A stretch of 64,000 nt of DNA from Flavipsychrobacter sp. (lineage in GTDB: Bacteria; Bacteroidota; Bacteroidia; Chitinophagales; Chitinophagaceae), in contig JAWKLD010000001.1 in assembly GCA_041392855.1 (NCBI GenBank), positions 2,280,001-2,344,000 of the forward strand. Direction: 5' to 3'. Below are positions 45,076-54,474 of the stretch, piece after piece (the first letter of the stretch is position 1; each line of letters starts with the position of its first letter). The notes beneath the pieces are model-generated. The model did not search any database and had not been told where the DNA came from. It saw nothing but the letters and a program-made list of their open reading frames with translations. Both the position numbers and the translations under genes were made by a program.

Positions 45076-46218
45076 TTATGGCCTATAACTACTAGGTATA
45101 TTGACTATTCTATCTTCTAGCCATTCTGAATTTTCCAGACTACCACACTGACAATCAGCGTACATATCCAGCTTATTCATTAGTGTCCAGATAGGTCTTG
45201 TCATTACCTTTTTGCTATTAGTAGCTTCAAGAAACGCATCTCTGTCAGCTCTATTATTTAACACTACACAATTCAGCCAGAAGTTAGCTTGAGTTCCTTC
45301 TTGCTCAAATACGAAATCAATATCTGAGTCTTTAAAGTAGGCCTTATACTCATTAGCCAATGCTCTTTTATTAGCCAATATTTCCTCTAACTTCTCTAGT
45401 TGAGCACAAGCTAATGCGGCATTTAAATTCGGCATCCTGTAGTTATAACCGACAGTATCATGTACAAACTCCCAAGGGTGTGGTACTTTAGCGGTTGTAG
45501 AAATATGTTTTGCTTTTTTTGCCAGTGCCTCATCGTTAGTTACAATAGCGCCACCCCCACCGCAGGTAATTGTTTTATTACCATTGAAGCTAAATGTACC
45601 AAGTAATCCGAAAGTACCAGTATGTTGGTCATTTTTATAACTACCCAACGACTCTGCTGCATCTTCTACTACAGGTATATTATATTGATTACATATTTCG
45701 ACTATTTCATCTATTCTGCAAGGGAAACCAAACGTATGCATAGGCACACATGCTGCTATTTTCTTTCCCGTCGTTTTGTTTACTGCTACTCCTCCTTTCA
45801 CCTCAACATTCTCTTTCAGGAATGCTGAAAGTGCAGCTGGAGACAACCCCATGGTATCCTTATCTACATCTACAAATACTGGTTTTGCGCCACAATGAGC
45901 AATAGCATTTGCTGTAGCAACAAAAGTAAGAGGCTGAGTAATAACTTCATCACCTGCTTCCACACCTGCAACTATCATGGCCAAATGCAGTGCACTAGTA
46001 CCATTTGTTGTTGCAATAGCATATTTCGCACCTGTTAGATCAGCCATTATCTCCTCAAACTTATTTACATAAGCACCTACAGAAGAAACAAAGGTAGAGT
46101 CAATAGTGTCTATAAGATACTTCTTCTCATTACCTCCAAAGTATGGGGCATGTAGCGGTATAAACTCCTCAGGAGTTTTAAATGCTTCACGAATGAAGCT
46201 TATTATATTACTGTACAT
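45076..46218 (-). CDS. LegC-like sugar aminotransferase (DegT family)
   Basis: From the ATG at 46218 (MYSNIISFIREAF) the protein has 380 residues and overlaps the SDR gene by 11 bases; the open frame to 46260 is not needed. The start FIPLHAPYFGGNEKKYLIDT and the PLP-lysine region FSFNGNKTITCGGGG are the LegC pattern (UDP-4-keto-6-deoxy-GlcNAc aminotransferases). No NeuB-type synthase is in the window, so the end product is uncertain. Confidence 0.9.
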   Translation of the reverse strand: MYSNIISFIREAFKTPEEFIPLHAPYFGGNEKKYLIDTIDSTFVSSVGAYVNKFEEIMADLTGAKYAIATTNGTSALHLAMIVAGVEAGDEVITQPLTFVATANAIAHCGAKPVFVDVDKDTMGLSPAALSAFLKENVEVKGGVAVNKTTGKKIAACVPMHTFGFPCRIDEIVEICNQYNIPVVEDAAESLGSYKNDQHTGTFGLLGTFSFNGNKTITCGGGGAIVTNDEALAKKAKHISTTAKVPHPWEFVHDTVGYNYRMPNLNAALACAQLEKLEEILANKRALANEYKAYFKDSDIDFVFEQEGTQANFWLNCVVLNNRADRDAFLEATNSKKVMTRPIWTLMNKLDMYADCQCGSLENSEWLEDRIVNIPSSYRP

Positions 46219-47188
46219 TTTTGTATTTGCTATCGTCTGGGTTAAGAATAAATCCGTCATCTAGTACTTTCTTCATTTGCTTGATACCGTCAGGCACAGT
46301 AAACAAAGGTTCAAAACCTAAACGCTCTTTTATCTTATCTGAAGATACCCTGTAATCACGAGGGTCTTCATTTTTAGCAACATACTTGATCTTTGCATCA
46401 GGAATGAATTTCTTCACCTCGTCCACAAGCATTTTCTTCTGGTAATTTTCTTTTGTAGAACCAACGTTAAATACATCAAAAGCCACTTTTTCTTCATCAG
46501 CTTCAATAACAGAAACTACAGAACGAGCAAGATCATATACATGACAATAAGGGCGCCAAAACTGCTCTCCAAATATTACCAACTCTCTGCCAAGTGCTAA
46601 TTCTTTAGTGAATTCATTCACTGTCAAATCGAAACGTGGACGTAGAGACAAACCATAAACAGTTGAAAAACGCAAACAAGTTGGCTTGCAGTTATTAGTT
46701 TGTGGTTGACTCAGCAAGTGTTTTTCAGCCGCTACCTTTGTTTCTGCGTATAAAGAAACTGGTGCCAAAGTAGACTCTTCTGTAACATATTGGTTGGGAT
46801 CGTCCATCTTGCCATAGTTGCTACAAGTAGAGGCAAATACGAATTTCTTTACCCCTTTTTCATTAGCTACTTCGTATAGTAGTTTAGTACCTTCTAGGTT
46901 GGTTGAGTTGGTCAATTCAGGATCTACAGCACATGCCGGGTCTCCAACTATTGAAGCTAAGTGAGCTACTGCATCTACTCCTTCTAAAGCACTTTCAACA
47001 TCTGCTCTATTTCTTACATCTCCTTTTATGAACTCAAAGTTGGGATAGTTAAACATATCGATGATGGGCTCTCCACCAAACATCAATCTATCCAGTACAC
47101 GCACGTTGTACCCTTTTTCTAACAATTGTCTTGTAAGTACAGAGCCTATGTAACCAGCTCCACCTGTAACTAAAATCTTTTGTGGCAT
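46208..47188 (-). CDS. NAD-dependent epimerase/dehydratase (extended SDR)
   Basis: From the ATG at 47188 (MPQKILVTGG) the protein has 326 residues; an upstream ATG at 47215 adds nine. The NAD motif is VTGGAGYIGSVL. The active-site Tyr-x3-Lys is YAETKVAAE, with STCSNYG supplying the Ser/Thr. FSTVYGLSLRPRFD and WRPYCHVYDLA suit a nucleotide-sugar dehydratase or epimerase. It is coupled to the LegC-like aminotransferase, so its product is probably the keto substrate of that enzyme. Confidence 0.88.
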   Translation of the reverse strand: MPQKILVTGGAGYIGSVLTRQLLEKGYNVRVLDRLMFGGEPIIDMFNYPNFEFIKGDVRNRADVESALEGVDAVAHLASIVGDPACAVDPELTNSTNLEGTKLLYEVANEKGVKKFVFASTCSNYGKMDDPNQYVTEESTLAPVSLYAETKVAAEKHLLSQPQTNNCKPTCLRFSTVYGLSLRPRFDLTVNEFTKELALGRELVIFGEQFWRPYCHVYDLARSVVSVIEADEEKVAFDVFNVGSTKENYQKKMLVDEVKKFIPDAKIKYVAKNEDPRDYRVSSDKIKERLGFEPLFTVPDGIKQMKKVLDDGFILNPDDSKYKNVQ

Positions 47189-47249
47189 ATGTGTTTTATT
47201 TTTTTGCAAAATCATGTCTTAACTGTAGTCGCACAGTTAGTCTAGAATG

Positions 47250-47257
47250 CAAATGTA
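47250..47257 (-). promoter_or_regulatory. Possible -7 element for the SDR gene
   Basis: Minus strand TACATTTG matches TAnnTTTG exactly, about 62 bases before the ATG at 47188. No TTG lies at 19 bases, so this is weak support. Confidence 0.3.
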
Positions 47258-47286
47258 TCTGTCAGTATCTTAGTAAATAAATTCTT

Positions 47287-47315
47287 ACAACTTAATAACA
47301 AATCGTTAGGAAACG
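47287..47315 (-). promoter_or_regulatory. 29-bp conserved motif, copy 2
   Basis: 25 of 29 positions match the copy at 45036-45064. Here the core is a perfect inverted repeat, TAAC-AAATC-GTTA (47296-47308). It touches the stop codon of the phosphatase gene and precedes the SDR-LegC gene pair. Confidence 0.5.
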
Positions 47316-48080
47316 TTATACGTTGACTTGGTTATTCAAAAAATTGCGTTGCATTAAGTCTTCTATGTGATGAGAACGTAATACACTCTTTAACACATCT
47401 GCATGCTTTTCATGGTGCATATCAGACCCACAATAATCGTACAAACCATTGGCTAGCAACTTTTCTGCCATTGTTTTTACACCTTTACCATAATACCCTG
47501 TTAAGGAATTAGTGTTAAGTTGTAAGTAACAACCCCTATTTCTTAACTCTTCATATATCTGTGGTCGCTCATGCATATATTGATAGCGCTCAGGATGAGC
47601 TAATATAGGCTTATATCCAAGTGTTTGAATCTTAAATAGTATATCGGCCAGCCCCATTGGTTCCGACATAAACGACAATTCAACTAAAACCTGATTATCC
47701 GTCACCGTTAATAATGGCTGTGTTTCAAGAAGCTCCATAAAGCTATCATCAATATAATACTCAGCGGCCGCCCTTATTGGGAAGTTGATCTGTTGTTCAT
47801 GTAGTGCATTGCGCAATACATGAAGACCTGTATTAATTGTATCCGAAGTATTTGGGTAGTGTTCATGTTTCACATGAGGTGTTGTTACAGCTGCTCTAAA
47901 GCCCATATCCATCATTCTTCTTACAAGCTGAACACTATCTTCCACCGTTTGTGCCCCATCATCTACACCAGGTATTAAATGGGAATGCATATCCACACCA
48001 AGGAAACCCCAGTTATAGTTTGCATCACTTATCCTGCTACTCTTTTCTTTCTTTTTTGACCCAAATAATCTTGATAACAT
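47316..48080 (-). CDS. CpsB/YwqE-type protein tyrosine phosphatase (PHP fold)
   Basis: The 254-residue protein has the metal motifs of the PHP family: VDMHSHLIPGVDDGAQT (about residues 30-46), TTPHV, LAHPERYQY and CGSDMHHE. CpsB-type enzymes remove phosphate from BY-kinases, here probably the Tyr tail of Wzc (29266). The first 25 residues are basic (SKKKEKSSR). It is outside the main operon and has its own promoter-like sequence. Confidence 0.92.
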   Translation of the reverse strand: MLSRLFGSKKKEKSSRISDANYNWGFLGVDMHSHLIPGVDDGAQTVEDSVQLVRRMMDMGFRAAVTTPHVKHEHYPNTSDTINTGLHVLRNALHEQQINFPIRAAAEYYIDDSFMELLETQPLLTVTDNQVLVELSFMSEPMGLADILFKIQTLGYKPILAHPERYQYMHERPQIYEELRNRGCYLQLNTNSLTGYYGKGVKTMAEKLLANGLYDYCGSDMHHEKHADVLKSVLRSHHIEDLMQRNFLNNQVNV

Positions 48081-48100
48081 TTGTTCCTAGTTTATTACTT

Positions 48101-48130
48101 CTAATATAGTTCAAAACGAAGTTACAACAA
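48101..48130 (-). promoter_or_regulatory. Promoter-like sequence for the CpsB-type gene
   Basis: Minus strand: TTG (48130-48128), a 19-base spacer, then TATATTAG (48108-48101), six of eight matches to TAnnTTTG. It lies 20 bases before the ATG. Confidence 0.35.
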
Positions 48131-48187
48131 TGTATATGCTATACAATGCTACAAGGAATCAACCATGCATATTATAACTTATTGACA

Positions 48188-48216
48188 ACAAAAAGGCTGC
48201 ATCATAGATACAGCCT
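48188..48216 (-). terminator. Rho-independent terminator after the cytochrome peroxidase gene
   Basis: AGGCTG (48194-48199) pairs with CAGCCT (48211-48216). The inner ATC/GAT pairs extend the stem across one mismatch. On the minus strand the stem is followed by TTTTTG. Confidence 0.8.
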
Positions 48217-48239
48217 ATATATTCTTATATAATACCCTC

Positions 48240-50168
48240 TTAATATTCCCCACCCACCTTTCTATCATTCCAATTTTCGTTTTCAAATTTGGGCAATGAT
48301 AGCGGCACGGTAGTCATACCTACAGTATCAGTTAGTGTTTTCATAAAGGCTACAATATCATTTACCTCATGCTTATTCAAGCTTAAGCTATCAAAAGGTA
48401 ATGTTTGGTGTTCTAATACTATACCTAATCCTACTCCTCCACCTTTATTATAAAAGTCAACAACGTCTTCTAATTTGTCATATGCTCCATTATGCATATA
48501 CGGCGCAGTTAACGCTATATTTCTTATTGATGGTGTTTTAAAAGAGTAATCATAGAAGCCTACTTTATCTTTAAGCCTACCTTCACTACGCCCCTTATCC
48601 TTATCTAAAACGATCACTTTAGCTTTAGGATCTTCAGGAACACCCAGCACCTCGCTTTCCGATTCCCTATACATTGGAGGAACAGTACCATTAAACACAG
48701 GAGCGAAATGACAAGTACCACAAACTGCTTTTCCCATAAACAAATTAAACCCTCTCTTTGCTTCAGGGCTTAAAACAACCTCTTCTCCTCTCACATATTT
48801 ATCGAATGGAGAATTGAAACCTCTTAAAGAACTAACGTATGCAGATATAGCATAGGATATCGTTTTACTATTCAGTTTCTCACCCGGATATTTCTTAAAA
48901 CAATCTTCAAAAAGCTTTTTATACTCTTCACTCTTATTCAGCTTCTCTATGATCTGCATCATGTCAGTATCAAACTCTTTTCTACTTACCAACACATGTT
49001 CTATTTGGTCTTCTAGTGCTTCTGAACGCATATCATGAAAAAACTTCTCACTGTACACACAGTTGATAAGTGTGGGTGCATTTCTATCAACTGTACCCTC
49101 AAAACTTAATGCTGTGCTTTTAGGTTTACCATCTGTAAAAGCCTTATCTGGATGATGGCAGCTAGCACAAGAACGTTTCATATTACTAGACAATACAGGG
49201 TCAAAGAATAAAGCTCTACCCAATGCTACTGCTTTATCTGAATTTAATGCTTGTGGCAGTTGTATGTACTTATAATAATTCAAAAAGTCGTTGCTGAAAA
49301 TATTTGTTGACAGGTGGTTATAAGGCGCTAATTGGTTGTACGGCACAACCTCATGCAGTTGCTCTATACCTGACTTTTGATGCAAATCCAATATGTCGGC
49401 GTAGATCGGATTAATAAATTCCTTTAAGACGAAAAGCCTATCCAAATTATCAAAATCATTATGCTGCTTCAAATACATGATCAAGCTATCAATTGTTTGA
49501 TACATTCTTGACGCAGTGGCTTTATCCAGCTTATTGAAAAACACCTCGTATAGGCTCACGTCTTCTTGTATAGTTTCTAAAACTGTTATAGCATCTGTAA
49601 TTGAACTACCCGATGCTGGCACATCAAAACCTGTCAACCCCAATGTAAACACTCTAACTAACTCTAGTCTTGCAGCTTCAAAAACACTTCTATCATACAC
49701 AGGCTTACCTATATGTTGGTAGTCTGTCAACACTTCTATTAAGTTATTAACTTCATATCTAATCTTCTCCTTCTCCCCATCTATATCTTCAGCATATAAC
49801 AACTCATCCAAAACTTGCATACCTCTAGGTTGTACCACTTCTATATTAGCAGCATCAGGCATTAGTTTTGGCAATGGGGATCCATTGACATAAATCTTTA
49901 CAAAATCAGGGTTATTATACTCTGCCAGATATTCCCACTTCTTAAATGCTTTTCTCACCTCCAAGTATCTACCCTGTAGCACTTCAACATTAGTATTATT
50001 GTCGGGCAAGTATGCTTTAAAACGTTCCAACTCACTAATAAAAGCCTCCAACCTATCTTGTTGTCTCTGATAAATCTTTTGAGCATTCTTCTTTTCATTA
50101 TTATGAAAAGCAGTACTGATAATAAACAATAATGTTGCTGCTATTGAAAGCGTAAAAAACCTTTTCAT
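48240..50168 (-). CDS. Di-haem cytochrome c peroxidase (MauG family) with N-terminal extension
   Basis: From the ATG at 50168 (MKRFFTLSI) the protein has 642 residues, well above the usual 330-380. Residues 1-21 are a signal or anchor helix. Residues 25-300 are a helical extension of unknown role. The C-terminal part has two haem sites, CASCHHPDKAFTDG (about residue 315) and CGTCHFAPVFNGTVP, and the final Met/His region TPSIRNIALTAPYMHNGAYD. It would act in the periplasm, reducing peroxide or oxidising another substrate. Confidence 0.88.
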   Translation of the reverse strand: MKRFFTLSIAATLLFIISTAFHNNEKKNAQKIYQRQQDRLEAFISELERFKAYLPDNNTNVEVLQGRYLEVRKAFKKWEYLAEYNNPDFVKIYVNGSPLPKLMPDAANIEVVQPRGMQVLDELLYAEDIDGEKEKIRYEVNNLIEVLTDYQHIGKPVYDRSVFEAARLELVRVFTLGLTGFDVPASGSSITDAITVLETIQEDVSLYEVFFNKLDKATASRMYQTIDSLIMYLKQHNDFDNLDRLFVLKEFINPIYADILDLHQKSGIEQLHEVVPYNQLAPYNHLSTNIFSNDFLNYYKYIQLPQALNSDKAVALGRALFFDPVLSSNMKRSCASCHHPDKAFTDGKPKSTALSFEGTVDRNAPTLINCVYSEKFFHDMRSEALEDQIEHVLVSRKEFDTDMMQIIEKLNKSEEYKKLFEDCFKKYPGEKLNSKTISYAISAYVSSLRGFNSPFDKYVRGEEVVLSPEAKRGFNLFMGKAVCGTCHFAPVFNGTVPPMYRESESEVLGVPEDPKAKVIVLDKDKGRSEGRLKDKVGFYDYSFKTPSIRNIALTAPYMHNGAYDKLEDVVDFYNKGGGVGLGIVLEHQTLPFDSLSLNKHEVNDIVAFMKTLTDTVGMTTVPLSLPKFENENWNDRKVGGEY

Positions 50169-50187
50169 TCTTTCTTCTATTAAATGC

Positions 50188-50223
50188 AAAAATTACCGAA
50201 GCTCTATAGTGAGCTTCGGTAAT
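50188..50223 (-). terminator. Rho-independent terminator after the PhoX-like gene
   Basis: Perfect 13-bp stem (50192-50204 with 50211-50223) with the core CCGAAGCTC/GAGCTTCGG, followed on the minus strand by five T. Only about 20 bases separate it from the next start at 50168, leaving no room for a promoter. Confidence 0.88.
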
Positions 50224-50242
50224 GAAATATATTCTTGTGTTA

Positions 50243-52078
50243 TTACTGTACTATAAACTTAAGTGTCTCACCTTCTTCATTGCGGATGAAGTAAGTACCA
50301 GGTGTCATGTCAGCAACGTGTACTGTTTGAACTTGTCTTAACACTTTAATACGTTGTCCATTTACATTGTAAATAGCTACGTCCATAACTCTACTTAAGT
50401 GTAATTCACGAGAAGTAGGGTTTGGATACACAGTGAATGTTTCTGCTTGTACAGGTACAGTTTTTACACTTACAGGATCAGAACCATCAAAACCAGTAAT
50501 TGCATAAGTTAAAGAGTGATTGTAAGGAGAATCATTAAAACCACCAGGGTGTTGAGAATTCACCAAGATCGTTTTCTCATCTATTTGTATTGCTCCAGTT
50601 ATCTCTGCATCAAAAGGTGTAGCAGTAACACGTTGTAAGTCTTTGTATGTAGGATTAGTGATAGAAGCATCTACTATATACATTTCACAACGCTCGTAAG
50701 AGAAACCTGCAGGCATACTATTCCAAGTTCTTTGGTTCATATCCTCTTGAATCATTAAGTAGTCTTTATTACCAATGGTCATTGTTGCTAAACCGTCAGG
50801 GTTAGAAAGGTGAACATCAGGATAAATTGGTAATACATCAGATGAAGACTTACCACTGTAAGGACCACCTTCTAAATAAACTCTTACGTTGTTTGTACTA
50901 GGATCAAGTTCTAACACACGACCATAGTAATCTGCAAACTTTCCTTGACGTACCGAATCAGCTGCTGCTGCATCCGTACCAGCAAAAGCAACACCGTTAT
51001 CTTCTTTATAACGTTGTTTATATGCTTGTACTGCTGATGGAGGAACAACACCGTTAGTAGAACTAAAACGAGAACCTATGCTAGAACGACCTGTTTCTGT
51101 GATATATAATTTTCCATTAGCAACTGTACCCCACTCCAAACGATTAAACATTGTAGCACCACGACGGAAAGCAACATTATTTAAGTCCATTAAGGTATCT
51201 AGGTTTTCTTCAATATTCACCCACTTAGATGTTGCATCATGTTTGTACACTGACAACTGACCTTTTGTAAAATCTCCTGCAGTTGTAGCCACAAAACGTG
51301 CTAGCATACCAGGTGTATTATCTTCAAACAAGTAAACTGTTTTGTTATCGGCCATTACTACGCCAGCTTCCCAGCCACCACGGCCCCAATTATATTGCTT
51401 ACGTAGTGCTTTACCTGTTTTTGGATCAACTTCAACCAACCAGTTGAAATTTTGATATTTTTTTATTTTTTTGTTATTAGCGAAAGCAAATTCGTTAGAC
51501 TTAATTGTCCAATCAGCAGTATCACGAGCAGGCATAATGCTTGCATTACTTGTACGGAACCACTCTTCAGCAGTCCATACACGACCTATATGCTTTGCAG
51601 CAATACCACCACAGTTCATACCTGTTTCACCAACAGTGTTTACAAAGTCTACATTGAAAAACTTACCCTTACGTCCGTCAGGTAAAGTTTGCTCCATCAC
51701 CTCTAGTTTATCACCAGTTGTTCTTTTTATCTTGAAGGAGGTCATTCCACCACCATCACCAATTCTGTCATCGCTGGTGATCATTTCATGGTTTACAACA
51801 ACCCAACCTAGTGCACCTTCAGTAGTATCTTTTACGAATCCGATAAAATCATTCCATTCTTTAGCTTTGGTTTTGCCTGCAGCATTACCATAAGTAGCAG
51901 TAGTTTGTACCTCATCTACACCACCAACAAATATTACTTGGTGTTTTAGTGGAGATTTTGGCATAGCAATTGTCTTAGAGCTCCAATCTGGCTGAATATT
52001 AACAGGAAAAGGAACTTGTGCGTTGGCATTGCTATAAGCCAACCCGCAAACAACGGTAAGTAAAAGTAATTTCTTCAT
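50243..52078 (-). CDS. Secreted PhoX-like (DUF839) protein with T9SS sorting domain
   Basis: The 611-residue protein has a signal peptide (residues 1-20, LTVVCGLAYSNANA then Q). The body is a PhoX/DUF839 beta-propeller (VVNHEMITSDDRIGDGGGM, NCGGIAAKHIGRVW, GGWEAGVVMADNKTVYLFED, GRVLELDP). A type A T9SS domain closes it (FTVYPNPTSRELHLS to MTPGTYFIRNEEG). PhoX enzymes are calcium/iron alkaline phosphatases, but activity here is unproven. The T9SS tail predicts export to the cell surface or medium. Confidence 0.88.
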   Translation of the reverse strand: MKKLLLLTVVCGLAYSNANAQVPFPVNIQPDWSSKTIAMPKSPLKHQVIFVGGVDEVQTTATYGNAAGKTKAKEWNDFIGFVKDTTEGALGWVVVNHEMITSDDRIGDGGGMTSFKIKRTTGDKLEVMEQTLPDGRKGKFFNVDFVNTVGETGMNCGGIAAKHIGRVWTAEEWFRTSNASIMPARDTADWTIKSNEFAFANNKKIKKYQNFNWLVEVDPKTGKALRKQYNWGRGGWEAGVVMADNKTVYLFEDNTPGMLARFVATTAGDFTKGQLSVYKHDATSKWVNIEENLDTLMDLNNVAFRRGATMFNRLEWGTVANGKLYITETGRSSIGSRFSSTNGVVPPSAVQAYKQRYKEDNGVAFAGTDAAAADSVRQGKFADYYGRVLELDPSTNNVRVYLEGGPYSGKSSSDVLPIYPDVHLSNPDGLATMTIGNKDYLMIQEDMNQRTWNSMPAGFSYERCEMYIVDASITNPTYKDLQRVTATPFDAEITGAIQIDEKTILVNSQHPGGFNDSPYNHSLTYAITGFDGSDPVSVKTVPVQAETFTVYPNPTSRELHLSRVMDVAIYNVNGQRIKVLRQVQTVHVADMTPGTYFIRNEEGETLKFIVQ

Positions 52079-52230
52079 TTGGTTTGTAATTTTTTACAAA
52101 ATTCATGTCCTTATGTTACCAAATTGTTCGGCCAATGTTAGCGAAATGCAATGCTTATGTAAACAGTTAATTACCTTATTGTTAACTTATACGATATGTG
52201 ACTTTCATTTTTTATGAGCATATAATTCAG

Positions 52231-52238
52231 TACTTTAG
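52231..52238 (+). promoter_or_regulatory. Possible -7 element for moaA
   Basis: TACTTTAG has seven of eight matches to TAnnTTTG and lies 24 bases before the ATG at 52262. The -33 region is only TTTA-like. The 183-base region between the divergent phoX-like and moaA genes also has a GTTAA...TTAAC repeat (about 52169-52189) of unknown meaning. Confidence 0.25.
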
Positions 52239-52261
52239 TCGATTATATTTTTAATGTGTCG

Positions 52262-53242
52262 ATGGGACTGATAGATAATCATGGTCGATCTGTAAACTAC
52301 CTTAGGTTAGCAGTTACAGATAGGTGCAACCTACGCTGCTTCTATTGTATGCCAGAAAATGGCATAGACTGGCTAGCGCGTAAAGACCTGATGAGCTACG
52401 AGGAAATGTTGCGAGTGTGTGGTGTACTTACTAAAATGGGTATTGAAAAAATACGCATTACAGGAGGCGAGCCCTTTGCTAGAAAAGACATTATGGGTTT
52501 TCTTACTTCCTTATCCCAACTTGACGGACTAAAAGAACTAACCCTAACTACAAATGGAGTATTGACGGAACCCTATATTCCTGAACTGAAAAAAATAGGT
52601 GTCAAATCTGTCAACCTAAGTCTAGATACTATTGACAGGAATCGTTTTTTCAGCATCACAAGAAGAGATGAGTTACCTAAGGTACTCTCAACTATGGAGT
52701 CTTTATTAAAGCATGATATTGCAGTAAAGATCAATGCTGTGGTAATGGAAGGGAAAAATACTGAAGATATACTACCTCTTGCAGCATTGACTAAGGACTA
52801 TCCTATTAGTGTAAGGTATATTGAAGAAATGCCATTTAATGGTAGTGATAATTATAACGGTCTTAACTGGGATCATGTTCGTATATTAGATAAGCTGAAG
52901 GAATCCTATCCAGATATTACTAAAATAACTGACCCTATATATTCTACTTCTTATAACTATCAAATACCTCACCATATAGGCACTGTAGGTATTATAGCTG
53001 CTTATACACGCTCTTTTTGTGGTAGTTGCAATCGTATTCGTATCACCCCTCAAGGTGGCCTGAAAACATGCCTATACGGTACAGATGCTATGAATGTAAA
53101 AGATATAATGCGTACTACTCCAGATAATCAAGCCTTAGCAACAGCTATACTAAATACGCTTCAGCACAAAGCAAAAGATGGATGGGAAGCAGAAAAAGCA
53201 AGAAATATAATTGGTGAATCTATGGCTGCCATTGGCGGATAA
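52262..53242 (+). CDS. moaA: GTP 3',8-cyclase MoaA
   Basis: The radical-SAM enzyme makes the first molybdopterin intermediate with MoaC. I take the ATG at 52262 (MGLIDNHGR, 326 aa); a GTG at 52256 is also possible. The N-terminal [4Fe-4S] site is CNLRCFYC, with TGGEPFARKD after it. The C-terminal cluster site is CGSCNRIRI plus the later Cys in LKTCLYG. The usual C-terminal Gly-Gly is present (AAIGG). First gene of a five-gene rightward operon. Confidence 0.96.
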   Translation: MGLIDNHGRSVNYLRLAVTDRCNLRCFYCMPENGIDWLARKDLMSYEEMLRVCGVLTKMGIEKIRITGGEPFARKDIMGFLTSLSQLDGLKELTLTTNGVLTEPYIPELKKIGVKSVNLSLDTIDRNRFFSITRRDELPKVLSTMESLLKHDIAVKINAVVMEGKNTEDILPLAALTKDYPISVRYIEEMPFNGSDNYNGLNWDHVRILDKLKESYPDITKITDPIYSTSYNYQIPHHIGTVGIIAAYTRSFCGSCNRIRITPQGGLKTCLYGTDAMNVKDIMRTTPDNQALATAILNTLQHKAKDGWEAEKARNIIGESMAAIGG

Positions 53243-53251
53243 TGCATATAT

Positions 53252-54463
53252 ATGATATCAGTAGCAGTAGCAGCAGCAGAAAATATTATACAGTCGAAAC
53301 TAAGAGACTATGGTGCCCAGAGAGTAGCTATAGAACAAGCCATCGGTCAAATATTAGCCGAGCCACTTGTAGCTGATAGGGATATGCCTCCTTACAATAG
53401 GGTAGCTATGGATGGCATTGCTATCAACTTCGAATTGTTTAAAAAAGGGAACCGGACTTTTAATATCATAGGCACACAAGCCGCGGGCGACACTCCTATC
53501 GATATACATGAAGCACATGAGTGTGTAGAAATAATGACTGGTTGTGCCTTACCTGATAGTTGTGACACCATAATCAGATATGAAGACCTAGACATACAAG
53601 ATGGAAAGGCTACTATAAAAATAGATAATATTAAACTTGGGCAAAACATTCATAAAAAAGGGAGTGATAAAAAAGCCAATGACATACTTGCTCACCCGAA
53701 CGAAATCATAACACCTGCTCATATTAACATAGCAGCTTCTATAGGGGAATCAGAGATGCTTATTAAAAACCAACCTAAAATAGCGGTTATCTCCAATGGT
53801 GATGAACTACTACCTATTAATGAGACACCATCACCCTATGAAATAAGACGTTCAAATAGCTATACCATAGTAGCTATTTTGCAACAACATCATATTCTAC
53901 CAGACTTACTACACCTGCCTGATGATGAAGCAACCATAACCAAAGAGCTTAAAAAATGTATCAATGAGTATGATGTACTAATTATTAGTGGTGGTGTATC
54001 TGCAGGGAAATATGATTATATACCCAATGCATTAGAACAGTTATCTGTCAAAAAACTCTTTCATAAAGTACAGCAACGCCCTGGCAAGCCATTTTGGTTT
54101 GGGGAGCATGAAAATGAAACATTAGTATTCTCCTTTCCTGGAAATCCTGTTTCTACATTCATGTGTACATATAGGTATTTCATTCCTTGGTTACTACATT
54201 GCAACGGATTACAACACAAGCCTGTATACGCTACATTAACTCATGACTATAACTTTACGCCACAGTTACAATGCTTTCTACAAGTCAAAGTGAACATTAA
54301 CAACAGTGGTCAAATAGAGGCCACTCCGTCAGTAGGTAATGGATCTGGCGATTTTGCCAATCTTCTATATACAGATGCTTTTATGGAATTGCCCGCTGAA
54401 CGTAATACCTTTAATAAAGGTGAGACTTTTAGGATATGGCCTTACAAACCATTGTTTAATTAA
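53252..54463 (+). CDS. moeA: Molybdopterin molybdotransferase MoeA
   Basis: The 403-residue enzyme inserts molybdate into adenylated molybdopterin. Motifs include MPPYNRVAMDGIAI (about residues 46-59), AAGDTP, IMTGCALPDSCDTI, the MoCF domain region VISNGDELLP and ISGGVSAGKYDYIP, and SFPGNPVSTF. It lies 9 bases after moaA. Confidence 0.96.
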   Translation: MISVAVAAAENIIQSKLRDYGAQRVAIEQAIGQILAEPLVADRDMPPYNRVAMDGIAINFELFKKGNRTFNIIGTQAAGDTPIDIHEAHECVEIMTGCALPDSCDTIIRYEDLDIQDGKATIKIDNIKLGQNIHKKGSDKKANDILAHPNEIITPAHINIAASIGESEMLIKNQPKIAVISNGDELLPINETPSPYEIRRSNSYTIVAILQQHHILPDLLHLPDDEATITKELKKCINEYDVLIISGGVSAGKYDYIPNALEQLSVKKLFHKVQQRPGKPFWFGEHENETLVFSFPGNPVSTFMCTYRYFIPWLLHCNGLQHKPVYATLTHDYNFTPQLQCFLQVKVNINNSGQIEATPSVGNGSGDFANLLYTDAFMELPAERNTFNKGETFRIWPYKPLFN

Positions 54464-54474
54464 GTATATAAGCT

